Below are positions 44,505-56,578 of a DNA stretch of 64,000 nt, one piece after another. This DNA comes from CALNYS01 sp942490855 (GTDB lineage Bacteria > Planctomycetota > Phycisphaerae > Phycisphaerales > UBA1924). The translations under genes were made by a program, and so were the position numbers. The first letter of the stretch is position 1. The number at the start of each line of letters is the position of its first letter. Location: assembly GCA_942490855.1 (NCBI GenBank), contig CALNYS010000004.1:1116001-1180000 (forward strand), in the 5' to 3' direction. The notes under the pieces were generated by a model. That model was not told where the DNA came from. It saw nothing but the letters and a program-made list of their open reading frames with translations, and searched no databases.

Positions 44505-45929
44505 ATGAGCAACGCAGCCGCCAAGACCGCCTCGCGCCGCCGTTCCCGTCGTTCGACGGCCGCAGAGAAGCCTGTTTCCGCCTTCGAAAACTACACCGAG
44601 GCGCTGCGGTACCTCAAATCGCTGACGAACGTGGAGATGACCCGGGCCCGTCGGCTGTCCACGGACATGCTGACGCTCGACCGGATGCAGGCGCTGCTCA
44701 AGAAGCTGGGCAACCCGCAGGACGAGTTCCGGAGCGTCCACGTCGCCGGGACCAAGGGCAAGGGCTCGACGTGCGTGCTCCTCGAGACGGCGCTGCGTGC
44801 GTGCAACTACACCGTCGGGTCCTTCACCAGCCCGCACCTGATGGACGTGCGCGAGCGCATCGCGATCAACGGGCAGATGATCCCCCACGCGGCGTTCACC
44901 GAGCTGCTCCGCCAGGTGGCCGACGCCGCGGACAAGCTCCCCTCGAAGATGGGCGCCCCCACGTACTTCGAGGCCCTGACCGCGATGGCGTTCCTGCGCT
45001 TCGCCGAGCAGGCGGTCGACCTCGCGGTGATCGAGACGGGTCTCGGCGGGCGTCTCGATTCGACGAACGTCATCACGCCCGAGGTGTCGATCATCACGGC
45101 GATCGGGCTCGATCACATGCAGCTCCTCGGCACGACGCCCGAGGCGATCGCCCTTGAAAAAGCGGGCATCATGAAGCCCGGCGTGCCCACGATCACGATC
45201 GACCAGTCCGAGGGGGTCGCGAAGGTGCTCGCGGAAGCGGCCGAGTCGGTCGGCAGCGAGCTTCGGGTGCTCGGCAAGAGCATCGACTTCAGCTACCGCT
45301 TCGAGGCGTCGCCCAAGCTCGGGCCGCACACGTGCGTGTGCCTGACGACCGACCGGAGCAGCTTCGAGCACGTCTCGGTGCCGCTTCCCGGCGAGCACCA
45401 GGCCCTCAACTGCGGGCTCGCGCTCGCGGCGCTGGACCTCCTGCGAGGCCGCGGGTTCGAGCTCAAAGAGACGCCGATGATCGAAAGCCTCGAGGGCGTG
45501 ACCCTGCCCGGGCGGATGGAGCTCGTGTCCACCTCGCCGCGGGTGATGATCGACGGGGCCCACAACCCCGACAGCCTGCGGGCGCTGATGCGCTCGATCG
45601 GCGCCCACGTGCCCTACGACTCGATGGTCGTCGTTTTCGGGTGCGCCGAGGACAAGGACATCGACGCCCTGCTGCGGGAGATCTCGCTCGGGGCCGATAA
45701 AGTTGTCTTCACCCGCGCCCGCGGGAACCAGCGGGCGAGCCTCCCCGAGGACCTCGCGCGTCGGTTCACGGAGGTCTCCGGTCGGATGAGCCAGACGGCC
45801 GATTCGTTCGCCGACGCACTGCTGACGGCCGAGCACGCCGTGGGTCGTGAGGATCTCATCTGCGTGACGGGCAGCTTCGTTCTCGCGGGCGAGGCGAAGA
45901 AGCATTTCCAGCGCGCCGCGGCGGTCTGA
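44505..45929 (+). CDS. folC: folylpolyglutamate/dihydrofolate synthase
   Basis: A 474-residue Mur-ligase-family enzyme adding glutamate to folates. The P-loop region reads VHVAGTKGKGSTCVLLETAL, followed by SFTSPHLMDVRERI, then IETGLGGRLDSTNVI and LDHMQLLGTTPEAIALEKAG. The C-terminal domain has MIDGAHNPDSLRAL. A short basic Ala/Arg N-terminal extension (AKTASRRRSRRSTAAEK) precedes the family start; an internal Met would remove it. leuS follows 24 bp later. Confidence 0.94.
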   Translation: MSNAAAKTASRRRSRRSTAAEKPVSAFENYTEALRYLKSLTNVEMTRARRLSTDMLTLDRMQALLKKLGNPQDEFRSVHVAGTKGKGSTCVLLETALRACNYTVGSFTSPHLMDVRERIAINGQMIPHAAFTELLRQVADAADKLPSKMGAPTYFEALTAMAFLRFAEQAVDLAVIETGLGGRLDSTNVITPEVSIITAIGLDHMQLLGTTPEAIALEKAGIMKPGVPTITIDQSEGVAKVLAEAAESVGSELRVLGKSIDFSYRFEASPKLGPHTCVCLTTDRSSFEHVSVPLPGEHQALNCGLALAALDLLRGRGFELKETPMIESLEGVTLPGRMELVSTSPRVMIDGAHNPDSLRALMRSIGAHVPYDSMVVVFGCAEDKDIDALLREISLGADKVVFTRARGNQRASLPEDLARRFTEVSGRMSQTADSFADALLTAEHAVGREDLICVTGSFVLAGEAKKHFQRAAAV

Positions 45930-45953
45930 GCCCTCGCGGTACACTCACCCGCG

Positions 45954-49190
<3,237 letters not shown>

Positions 49191-49199
49191 GCCGGGTTG

Positions 49200-50264
49200 T
49201 TAGTCCTGCGTGCGTCCGAGGTCGCCCAGGCGCGCCCGGGTTTCCTTGTACTGACGCTGCGCGGTGGCGATCTGGCGTTCGATCCGCCGGATGTCCGCCT
49301 GCATGCGCGCGGCGTTCTTGGCGCCGGGGACCTCGCCCTGGAGCTCGGCGCGGCGATCGCTCAGCTCTTGGCGGCGCTCGGCGATGAACTCGCGGAGCTG
49401 GCGGACCCGGGCTTCGTCGGCGAGGCGCATCTTGGTGATGGTGGTCTGGTCGGGGTTCAGCCGCGCCAGCGCCGCGACGCTGCGCTCGGCTTCGAGCAGC
49501 GGGTGCGGGCGCCCCGCCGGCGTCATGCCCGGGACGTCGTCGCGCATCTTGAAGTGCGCCGTCCACGACTGCTGCGCGTCGGGGGGGAGGCGTTCGATCT
49601 CGTACCGCTCGAGCCCGAGGCGTTCGGCCCGTAGGCGCCATGCGCCGTCGATCCAGCGCGAGTCCGGCTGCCCCACGCCCTGGTTCAGATCGGAGTACGA
49701 GCGGGTCGGGACGCTGAGATCCAGCTCCTGCCCGTCGCGGATGAGGCGGATGCTGATCGCTTCGCCCGGGTCGAGCGAGAGGATCGCGTGGCGGAACGTC
49801 GCGTCGCCGAGGCCGCGCGGGCGCCCGCGCAAGGGCTGCCCCTCCGCCTCGATCACCACGTCGCCGGGCACGAGCAGCTCGGCCGCGGGGAAGCCCGCGA
49901 CGACGGTCTCGATGCGCACGCCGGAGGTGACCACGTCTTCTGTCGGGGGCTCGCGGAAGCTGACGCCCAGCCCGGCCCGCGGCGACAGGATGAACCGCTG
50001 ACGGAGCGTGGCGAGCACGCGGGCCCGCTGCTCGGGCGTCAGCGTGGCGGCGTCGATCTCGCTGGAGATGGAGGCGGAGAGTTCGTCGGCCCGCTCGAGG
50101 AGTTCGCGCGACGCGTTCTCGCGATCGGTCAGGAGCGCGGAGTCGAGCCCCGCGACCAGCTCGGCGATCGGGGCGCGCTCGGCTCCGAGCGCGGGGGAGG
50201 CCGTCGCTACGAGGAGGAGTGCTCCAACGAGCCGCGAACGCGTTCGGGATGCTCCGTGAGCCAT
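49200..50264 (-). CDS. exported PDZ-domain protein with C-terminal coiled coil
   Basis: A 354-residue protein. Signal peptide (SRLVGALLLVATASPALGAE), a helical region (ALLTDRENASRELLERADEL), a PDZ-like domain (IETVVAGFPAAELLVPGDVV, then GEAISIRLIRDGQELDLSV), and a long basic coiled coil ending in ARMQADIRRIERQIATAQRQ. AAAGG precedes ATG 50264, which lies 58 bases inside the upstream kinase gene. Envelope role unknown. Confidence 0.8.
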   Translation of the reverse strand: MAHGASRTRSRLVGALLLVATASPALGAERAPIAELVAGLDSALLTDRENASRELLERADELSASISSEIDAATLTPEQRARVLATLRQRFILSPRAGLGVSFREPPTEDVVTSGVRIETVVAGFPAAELLVPGDVVIEAEGQPLRGRPRGLGDATFRHAILSLDPGEAISIRLIRDGQELDLSVPTRSYSDLNQGVGQPDSRWIDGAWRLRAERLGLERYEIERLPPDAQQSWTAHFKMRDDVPGMTPAGRPHPLLEAERSVAALARLNPDQTTITKMRLADEARVRQLREFIAERRQELSDRRAELQGEVPGAKNAARMQADIRRIERQIATAQRQYKETRARLGDLGRTQD

Positions 50265-51286
50265 GTGGCCTTTCTCTCGATCATCCGCAGGAACTCGGCG
50301 CCGTCGTGACGACCGAAGGACCCCGTCTCGGCGATGGGACCGGCCGATTCCGCGATGAGCGATTCGGCCATCAGCCACGGGGCGACCCGGAGCTCCGAGT
50401 CGCTCAGCCGGCACCCGTCCACCCCATCATACCCGGTCAGGAACCATCCGAGGCGCCCTAATTCCGGTTCCGGGGGCCACGTTTCGAGGTCCTGACCGCC
50501 CCTGATGAGGCTGAACTGCAGGGCGCCAGAGGCCACGTCCGCGCAGCGGGCGTCGACGTGGGCGGCGTCGTAATCGATCGCGGCGGCGACCTCGCCGTTC
50601 TTGAAGACCACGTTCCCCGGGTGCCAGTCGCCGTGGACGACCTGCCTGGGCCACCCGGCGTAGCCGTGGGTGTCGGCCTCGTCGCGCGCGTTGAGGTACA
50701 GGGCCCCGAGGCGCGCGGCGACCTCGCCCTCTTCGCCGCCCCGGTTTGCGATGTGCTCGAGGTTCCGCGAGACCGCGGTGCTCGCGTGGAAGCCGCGGGC
50801 AGGCGGGCTGGTCTGCGGGTGGAAGTCGGCGGTGAGGCGGTGGAGGATCGCGAGGGCTCGCCCGGCGGCCCGCGTCTCGCGCTCGTCGCCCGCGTACGCG
50901 GTCCCGGCGACGTACTCGAACAGTTCGTACAGGCGCTCGCCGAGGCGCAGCATGGAGTTGTTCTCGCCGCGGGTGCCGAGCAAGCGCGGCAGGGGGTAGC
51001 CGCGCGAGGCGAGGTGCAGCTGGAGCTGGTGCGAGAACGCGACGCGTTCGGGGTTGCTGCGGGCCTTGCCGCGGCGCTTAAAAAGGAGGACGCCGCGCGA
51101 GGTGCGGAGGATGGCCTTGGGCGCGTCGCCCGAGCCGCGCCGGATCGGGCGGATCTCGGAGATCACCCCGGTGTCGTAGTGGGAGAGTGCGATGGCGAGC
51201 TCGGCGGCGTCGAAGCCGGTCGCGCCCGGCGCGGGGTCGCGCGGCGTGGGGTCGGGCGTCGCGCTGTCGCGTGCGGCGTCGCTCAT
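50207..51286 (-). CDS. aminoglycoside phosphotransferase-like kinase
   Basis: A protein-kinase-fold phosphotransferase of 359 aa. The catalytic loop VVHGDWHPGNVVF and metal-binding AIDYDAAHVDARCADVA are intact; the N-lobe includes LLFKRRGKARSNPERVAFSH. Natural substrate unknown, probably a small metabolite; no reason to think it acts on antibiotics. Its start overlaps the yicC stop (TGATG), and it is overlapped at its own end by the PDZ gene. Confidence 0.85.
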   Translation of the reverse strand: MSDAARDSATPDPTPRDPAPGATGFDAAELAIALSHYDTGVISEIRPIRRGSGDAPKAILRTSRGVLLFKRRGKARSNPERVAFSHQLQLHLASRGYPLPRLLGTRGENNSMLRLGERLYELFEYVAGTAYAGDERETRAAGRALAILHRLTADFHPQTSPPARGFHASTAVSRNLEHIANRGGEEGEVAARLGALYLNARDEADTHGYAGWPRQVVHGDWHPGNVVFKNGEVAAAIDYDAAHVDARCADVASGALQFSLIRGGQDLETWPPEPELGRLGWFLTGYDGVDGCRLSDSELRVAPWLMAESLIAESAGPIAETGSFGRHDGAEFLRMIERKATWLTEHPERVRGSLEHSSS

Positions 51287-52176
51287 CACTCGACGTTCTG
51301 CACCTGCTCCTTGATGCGATCGATCGCGCCCTTGATCTCAACGATCTCTCGCGAGATGTCGGCGTCGTTGCACTTGCTGCCGATGGTGTTCGCCTCGCGC
51401 AGCATCTCCTGTGCGAGGAAGTCGAGCGTGCGCCCGACCGGCGTGTCGTCCGAGGAGCCGATCAGCTCGCGGAACTGCGTGATGTGACCGCTGAGGCGCT
51501 GGAGCTCCTCGGCGATGTCGCTGCGCTCGGCGAAGACCGCGACCTCGCGCACGAGGTCAGCGGGCTCGACCGCGAGCTGCGCCTCAGAGAGCATCTGCTC
51601 GAGGCGCGAGCGCAGGCGGTCGGCGTAGGCTTCGACCACCACGGGCGCCCGCTCGCTGATGATCGCGAGTCGATCGGCGATCCGGTCGGCGAGGGTCTCG
51701 AGCTCGCCCAGCAGGATCGCGCCTTCCTTGCGGCGCATCGTGATGAGCTCGGCGCTGGCGTCGTCGAGCAGGCGCGAGATGGCGCGCCGGGCGCGTTCGT
51801 GGCGGCGCTCGTCGTTGGCCGCGGGCTGGAGGACGCCGGGGAGATTGAGAAGCGAGCCGAGATCAAACGAGACGCTGGCGTCGGCGATGCTCGGCGCGGA
51901 CCGGGCCTGATCGACGTAGCGCTCGAGGGCCTCGTGGTTGATCGCGTGGGCCGCCTCGCCCGTGGTCTCCGAGCACTTGACGCTCAGCGTGACCGTGCCG
52001 CGGGTCAGGCGGCGGCGCAGGTCCGACTCGAGCTCGGCCTCGAGACCCTGGAGGTCGTCGGGGAGCCGGAGGACGCTCTTGAAGTACTTGGCGTTGAGGC
52101 TGCGCAGCTCGACGAAGAACTGAGCGCCTTCTTCGACGCCCGAGGCCTCGCCGAAGCCGGTCATGCTGCGGATCAT
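51286..52176 (-). CDS. yicC: YicC/YloC-family endoribonuclease
   Basis: A 296-residue protein beginning MIRSMTGFGEASG, the invariant N-terminus of the family. The C-terminus has PVGRTLDFLAQEMLREANTI and DISREIVEIKGAIDRIKEQV, also invariant. Family members are endoribonucleases implicated in stationary-phase RNA turnover. ATG 52176 with GGAG upstream. It is followed by the kinase with a one-base TGATG overlap. Confidence 0.95.
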   Translation of the reverse strand: MIRSMTGFGEASGVEEGAQFFVELRSLNAKYFKSVLRLPDDLQGLEAELESDLRRRLTRGTVTLSVKCSETTGEAAHAINHEALERYVDQARSAPSIADASVSFDLGSLLNLPGVLQPAANDERRHERARRAISRLLDDASAELITMRRKEGAILLGELETLADRIADRLAIISERAPVVVEAYADRLRSRLEQMLSEAQLAVEPADLVREVAVFAERSDIAEELQRLSGHITQFRELIGSSDDTPVGRTLDFLAQEMLREANTIGSKCNDADISREIVEIKGAIDRIKEQVQNVE

Positions 52177-52198
52177 GCTCGCTCCAGCGGAAAGGGGC

Positions 52199-52633
52199 TC
52201 ACTCGCCACCGTCCTCGGCGGGCGCCGGGGCGGGATCGACCGGCTGGGTGTCGGGCGCCGCGCCGTTCGCGGGAGCGTCGCCGGGCGCGGGGAGGGGGGC
52301 GTCGCCCGCGCTCTCGCCAGCGCCTTCGGGAGTGGTCTGCTGCGTGTCGCCGCCCGACTGGAGGATCGTCTGGATCTCCGAGGTGGGACGGAGCGCGAAG
52401 TTGAGCCCGATCGCGATGCCCAGGAAGAGCAGGAAGATGACGATGGTGGAGATCGTCAGGGCGTCGCCGGTGCGCGCGCCGAACGCAGATTGGCCGGAGC
52501 CGCCGCCGGCGCCGAACGCGCCGGACAGCCCGCCGCCCTGCGGGCGCTGGATCAGCACCACGAGCACCATGGCGAGTGAGATCACAAGAAAGAGCACCAC
52601 CAGGAGGGCGATGCCGAGTTGGTCGAGGTTCAC
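52199..52633 (-). CDS. secG: preprotein translocase subunit SecG
   Basis: A 144-residue membrane protein of SecYEG. Two helices (LLVVLFLVISLAMVLVVLIQ and TISTIVIFLLFLGIAIGLNF) flank the conserved loop RPQGGGLSGAFGAGG. The C-terminus is an unusually long Pro/Ala/Gly-rich tail of about 50 residues. Downstream of tpiA by 47 bp, a gene order seen in many bacteria. Confidence 0.95.
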   Translation of the reverse strand: MNLDQLGIALLVVLFLVISLAMVLVVLIQRPQGGGLSGAFGAGGGSGQSAFGARTGDALTISTIVIFLLFLGIAIGLNFALRPTSEIQTILQSGGDTQQTTPEGAGESAGDAPLPAPGDAPANGAAPDTQPVDPAPAPAEDGGE

Positions 52634-52680
52634 GGGTCCCTTGTCCCTTCGCGTCGCCCGCTATCGGGCTCAGTGTTCTG

Positions 52681-53463
52681 TCAGTCGGCGCCGGCGGTCT
52701 GTGCCGCGGCCGCCTGAGCGATCTGGAGGAAGTCGCTCGCGTTCAGCGACGCGCCGCCCACCAGCCCGCCGTCGATATCGGGTTGCGCCATGAGCTCGCC
52801 CGCGTTGGACGGCTTCATGGAGCCGCCGTAGATGATGCGTGTGCGCGCCGCGCTGTCGGCGCCGAGAAGATCAGCAAGGACCGCGCGCACGTGCGCGTGC
52901 GCCGCCTGGGCGTCCGCGGGCGTCGCGGTCTTGCCCGTGCCGATCGCCCAGACCGGCTCGTACGCGATCACGAGCGAGTCGTGCAGATCCGTGGCGCCCG
53001 CCGCGATGACGTCGCTGAGGCCCGCGCGGAGCTGGCGTTCGTTGACGCGGTCGGTCTCGCCGGCTTCGCGTTCGCTCAGCAGCTCGCCGATGCAGAGCAC
53101 GGCGGTCAGCCCGCCGGCGATCGCCGCGGCCGTTTTGCGTCCGATGAGGTCGTCGCTCTCGCCGATGATGTGGCGTCGTTCGGAGTGCCCGGTCAGGACG
53201 CACGTCGCGCCCATGTCCAGGAGCATCTCGACGGAGATCTCCCCGGTGAACGCGCCGTTCGGTTCGCAGTAGAGGTCTTGCGCGCCGAGCGCGGCGGCGT
53301 CGCCGAGCTCACGCGCGACCGTCTCGAGATGAACGAAGGCGGGGAAGACCGCGAGGTCCACGCCCGGCGCGGCGCTGAGATCGCACGCCAAATCCCCCGC
53401 GCTCTCGCGCGTGAGATTCATTTTCCAGTTGCCGCCGAGGAAGGGCGTGCGCTGCGGGGGCAT
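52681..53463 (-). CDS. tpiA: triosephosphate isomerase
   Basis: A 260-residue TIM-barrel enzyme of glycolysis. FLGGNWKMN carries the catalytic lysine, LTGHSERR the catalytic histidine, YEPVWAIGTGKTAT the glutamate, and YGGSMKPSNAGEL the phosphate loop. The start is ATG 53463; the in-frame extension upstream crosses a terminator and is not coding. Confidence 0.97.
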   Translation of the reverse strand: MPPQRTPFLGGNWKMNLTRESAGDLACDLSAAPGVDLAVFPAFVHLETVARELGDAAALGAQDLYCEPNGAFTGEISVEMLLDMGATCVLTGHSERRHIIGESDDLIGRKTAAAIAGGLTAVLCIGELLSEREAGETDRVNERQLRAGLSDVIAAGATDLHDSLVIAYEPVWAIGTGKTATPADAQAAHAHVRAVLADLLGADSAARTRIIYGGSMKPSNAGELMAQPDIDGGLVGGASLNASDFLQIAQAAAAQTAGAD

Positions 53464-53530
53464 CGATCGGGCTCCGTCTGGGTTCGTTCCGAGGCGAGCC
53501 GAGCAGTATACCGCGCAGGCGCTGCGGGCG

Positions 53531-53562
53531 AAAAAAAGCCCCGCCCGGTGGGGGGGCGGGGC
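53531..53562 (-). terminator. rho-independent terminator upstream of tpiA
   Basis: On the minus strand, a nine-bp stem GCCCCGCCC/GGGCGGGGC (53562-53538) with a 7-base loop is followed by seven T (53537-53531). It lies upstream of tpiA, so it ends a transcript coming from the mraZ side. Confidence 0.9.
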
Positions 53563-53932
53563 GAGTATCGGCTCGGCGGGATGGTGGGGGGCCCGCCAGA
53601 GCACGTCGCCCGCCAGCTCCGAAGGGGGCGAGCCTGCGGGACGGTCGCACGAAGCGACGCGTCCCAAAGCGTTCGGCGGGGCTGTTCACCCTGCCGAACA
53701 GTGGTCGAGTGCGGCGGATCGACCGAAAACACCGCTGCCCGAGGGCGGCGGGAAGGTCGCGGCGCGTCCGTGCGCCCGTGGCCGATGCCGTCCATGGTCC
53801 GGCCGACCGATTCCCTTCGTTCTCCGCAGCACACATCTGTCCCCCGCCCGCGGGCGACCATGCCCGATGGATGGGGTGCTTCCCGAAAGTCCGCCGACGC
53901 CCGTTAGAGCGTCGCCGTGGGGGGCGTTCCGT
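53563..53932 (-). other. structured intergenic region, candidate ncRNA or long 3'UTR of mraZ
   Basis: 370 bp after the mraZ stop that end in the strong terminator at 53531. Read on the minus strand it has successive hairpins: GTTCGGC...GCCGAAC (about 53675-53700) and GGGACG-TCGC...GCGA-CGTCCC (about 53640-53667). I tried RNase P RNA, tmRNA and SRP RNA motifs and found none. Open frames here are low-quality, so no protein is proposed. Confidence 0.4.
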
Positions 53933-54403
53933 TTATCCGGACGTCCCGTTCTCGCCCGCGCGTTTCCGCTCGAGCCTCGCCGTCAGGTCCGGGAGCGCTT
54001 CCAGGCGTGCCCGCAGGCTGCTCTTCCAGGTCGCGCGGTCCCTGATCTCCAGCCAATCGCCCGCTCCGACCAGGGCGACCTCCGGGGTCAGCCCCGTGAG
54101 TTCGATCGTCTCGTCCGGCAGACGCACCCGCCCCGCGGAGTCCATCTCCACGCGACGCGCGAGCCCGAAGAGCGTCGTCAACAACTCCGCCTGATCCGGG
54201 TCGGGCGTGAGCGTCGAGGAATACAGACGCGAACGCTCCGTGAAGAACGCTTCGCTGTAGAGGCGGACCGACCCGCCCGTCCACGGGACCGCGTACCACG
54301 CGCTCCCGTCGACCTCGGGGCTCCAACGCGACCGGATGTCCGCCGGGATGGCGAGCCGGTTCTTGGAGTCGATCGTGTGCTCGTAGCTGCCCGTAAAAAG
54401 CAC
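53933..54403 (-). CDS. mraZ: transcriptional regulator MraZ
   Basis: A 156-residue double AbrB-fold DNA-binding protein. VLFTGSYEHTIDSKNRLAIP at the N-terminus, and the second repeat VEMDSAGRVRLPDETIELTG, are the family signature. GTG at 54401-54403 gives the right N-terminus; an overlapping ATG frame is not the gene. MraZ usually heads the cell-division/wall cluster with rsmH next; here a non-coding stretch, a terminator and tpiA follow instead. Regulation: see the MraZ box entry. Confidence 0.95.
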   Translation of the reverse strand: MLFTGSYEHTIDSKNRLAIPADIRSRWSPEVDGSAWYAVPWTGGSVRLYSEAFFTERSRLYSSTLTPDPDQAELLTTLFGLARRVEMDSAGRVRLPDETIELTGLTPEVALVGAGDWLEIRDRATWKSSLRARLEALPDLTARLERKRAGENGTSG

Positions 54404-54445
54404 TCATGCGTCCTCGACCCCGTTTGGTTCAGAGATGGGAAACTA

Positions 54446-54470
54446 CCCCACTCCGCCCCACGGTGCAACA
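54446..54470 (-). promoter_or_regulatory. MraZ-type operator (TGGGN repeats, 10-bp period)
   Basis: On the minus strand TGTTG-N5-TGGGG-N5-TGGGG. MraZ is known to bind direct TGGGN boxes separated by 5 nt; two boxes fit perfectly and the third is degenerate. Located 43-67 bp upstream of the mraZ start. Confidence 0.7.
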
Positions 54471-54498
54471 CCGAGCCTCCAAGTTCCGTCCTCCGATG

Positions 54499-54528
54499 GG
54501 TATACGGCTGTAAGCAAAGTCTGGTCAG
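54499..54528 (-). promoter_or_regulatory. putative mraZ promoter
   Basis: On the minus strand CTGACC (54528-54523) and TATACC (54504-54499) are separated by 18 bp. The predicted transcript would begin near 54492, so the MraZ boxes would lie in the early leader. Confidence 0.4.
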
Positions 54529-54700
54529 TGGGTTGGGGTAATCGGACGTTGTCCACGCGTTATCAACATGAGGTGAAAATGCGCCGAACACGCGACTGCA
54601 TAAGGGGCTGCTTTCCTGTCGCAATCCGCTACGCTAGTAGCAGAGAGAGACGGTCTCCTGATCCGATCGGAAAAGGGTGACCGTGGTGAGGAGAGAGAAC

Positions 54701-55219
54701 ATGAGCGCCGACGACCCCTCTGCGGGCCTTGAGCTCGGGATCTCGTCCGTCCGTCCGTTTGTGATGACGTCTGCCTTTGAGAATGATCGGGCAGCGATCC
54801 TTGTCGAGTGGTTGCAGCAATGTGCAATGACCCCGCCGATGATCTGTGTCGCGGTTCGCAAAGGGCGTCCGATCGAACCCATCATTCGCGACAGTCACGC
54901 GTTCGCGCTGTGCGAGATCGCCGAGCATGATCTCACGCTCGACCGGATGATCCGACGGGCGTGCGAGCACGACGACGACATCCTCGAGTCGCTGCCGTAC
55001 GAAACACTGCGCACGGGTTCGCCGTGCATCATGCGAGCGGGGCGGGTCTTCGACTGCGAGGTCATCCGCCACGTTGATTTCGAAGCGGACTACGAGCTGT
55101 ACATCGCGCAGGTGCTTGAGGTGAAGGTGTACAGCGAGGCCGAGAGCGCCCGGGCGCAGCTGCCTCGACACTCCCACCGCCGACGGGAATCCGACACGGT
55201 CGCGCTCAGCGAACTCTGA
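54701..55219 (+). CDS. flavin reductase-like FMN-binding protein
   Basis: A 172-residue split-barrel protein. PFVMTSAFENDRAAILVEWL, PPMICVAVRKGRPIEPIIRD and SHAFALCEIAEHD follow the flavin reductase domain order, and HVDFEADYELYIAQVLEV is the C-terminal strand set. GGAGAGAG precedes ATG 54701. GC3 is lower than in most neighbours. Electron acceptor unknown. Confidence 0.85.
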   Translation: MSADDPSAGLELGISSVRPFVMTSAFENDRAAILVEWLQQCAMTPPMICVAVRKGRPIEPIIRDSHAFALCEIAEHDLTLDRMIRRACEHDDDILESLPYETLRTGSPCIMRAGRVFDCEVIRHVDFEADYELYIAQVLEVKVYSEAESARAQLPRHSHRRRESDTVALSEL

Positions 55220-55304
55220 GCGCGTCGTTGATGTGCACGCGGGCGAACGGCGCGACGCAACCGTCGGGCGTGAGGTGAACGACCGCGCCGAGCGCGTCGG
55301 CGCT

Positions 55305-56534
55305 TCAGTCCCAGCTGGCGAGCAGGATCGCGAGGTCTGACGAGTTGACGACGCCGTCGGCGTCGAGGTCGGCGGTCGGCCCCTCCCACGCGGCGAGCAG
55401 GATGGCCAGGTCGCTGGCGTCGACGACGCCGCTGCCGTCGAGATCGGCGGTGATCGCGGTCTCGCACAGGCCGAGCAACGCGAAGTTCTTGGCGGGTGTG
55501 CCCCCGGCTTTGTCGAACCGGCCGCCGACAGCGAGCGCGCCGGTGGTCGGGTCGATGCCGAGCGCTCTGGCCTCGGGCGCCCCGCCGTCCTGGGAGAGCC
55601 CGCCGGCGATGATGGTCCAGACCGAACCGTCCCACGCAGCGATCGCGCCGGCGGCCGACGGGCCAAAGGCGCCCGCAGCGACGAGGCATTCGCCCGCTCC
55701 GAGGTCGGCGATGAAGAGGTCGTACACCACCCCGCCGGGCCCGTCCCCGAGCACCGTCCATTCGTCGTTCGCGTACATCGCGACGTTGCCTTCGAACGCG
55801 CCGCCGGCAAGAAGAGTCGGGCCGTCACCGAGATCGGCGGTGATCACGCTGCGCACCGTCGCGTCGAGGCCGTCTCCCACACCGCTCCACGCGGAGCCGT
55901 CCCAGCGAGCGATGTTCGAGATTTCACCAACGCCAACGGCAAACCCGAGCTCGCCAGCAGCGATGAGATCACCTGCGGGGTCAGCAGTAAGGTCGTAGAC
56001 CTCGCCGACCATCCCCAGCCCCACCGGCGCCCACGCGTCGGCTTCCCATCGAGCGACTGCGCGAATAGACATCCCCCCGGAAAGCCAAAAACCGCCAGCG
56101 GCGTAGAGTTGGTTGTCGATTAACTCGAGTGAATTTACTGGTCGGTTAAAGCCAGCACTAGCAGTAGTCCAATTGCCGGCCTGATGGCGAGCAATCATCG
56201 ACGCTACAACGCCATCAATTTGCGTGAATGCTCCCGCGGCCCAGAGTGTGTCCTCGAACATCACTGCCGCGACTACATCTGCGTTAGTGTTTGTGGCTAG
56301 GGGGTGCCAGTCTTTGCCATCCCACGCAGCAATGTGCGCCGCATCAACCCCACCAATCGACGTAAACGCACCAACCGCGACGAGCACGTCGCCGTCTCCG
56401 AGATCGGCGGTAGTAAACGCCGTCACGGTCGCCGAGGCGCCCTCGGTGACTCCTGTGTCCCAGGACGGGACACAGTCACCCGCCATCGCGGCGTAGCTCA
56501 TGAACATCGTCAACGCGTATGAAGCTCTATCCAT
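55305..56534 (-). CDS. exported beta-propeller-like protein with dockerin-like C-terminus
   Basis: A 409-residue protein with a short signal sequence (SYALTMFMSYAAMAGD). Repeats of the form LLAGGAFEG/VAAGAFGPS/AVGGRFDKAG, each followed by IAAWDG, recur about every 50-60 residues and suggest a delta-60/kelch-like propeller. It ends in two dockerin-type motifs (ADLDGSGVVDASDLAILLAA and ADLDADGVVNSSDLAILLA). Function unknown. Confidence 0.83.
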   Translation of the reverse strand: MDRASYALTMFMSYAAMAGDCVPSWDTGVTEGASATVTAFTTADLGDGDVLVAVGAFTSIGGVDAAHIAAWDGKDWHPLATNTNADVVAAVMFEDTLWAAGAFTQIDGVVASMIARHQAGNWTTASAGFNRPVNSLELIDNQLYAAGGFWLSGGMSIRAVARWEADAWAPVGLGMVGEVYDLTADPAGDLIAAGELGFAVGVGEISNIARWDGSAWSGVGDGLDATVRSVITADLGDGPTLLAGGAFEGNVAMYANDEWTVLGDGPGGVVYDLFIADLGAGECLVAAGAFGPSAAGAIAAWDGSVWTIIAGGLSQDGGAPEARALGIDPTTGALAVGGRFDKAGGTPAKNFALLGLCETAITADLDGSGVVDASDLAILLAAWEGPTADLDADGVVNSSDLAILLASWD

Positions 56535-56578
56535 GCGCGCACGATACCGCGCTCACCGCACACCCGACAAGAGTTTCT

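Noticed and set aside
50207..51286. Antibiotic resistance gene (aminoglycoside phosphotransferase)
   Set aside because: Only the general kinase fold and catalytic motif are shared; it sits in a housekeeping operon with yicC and nothing indicates an antibiotic substrate.
53418..53861. Minus-strand open frame in the mraZ-tpiA gap
   Set aside because: Passes through the terminator into tpiA in another frame, is Arg/Pro/Thr-rich and matches no family.
54549..54568. Two DnaA-box-like 9-mers (TTGTCCACG and TTATCAACA) suggesting an origin
   Set aside because: Each has one or two mismatches, there are only two, no AT-rich unwinding element is clear, and dnaA or dnaN is not nearby.
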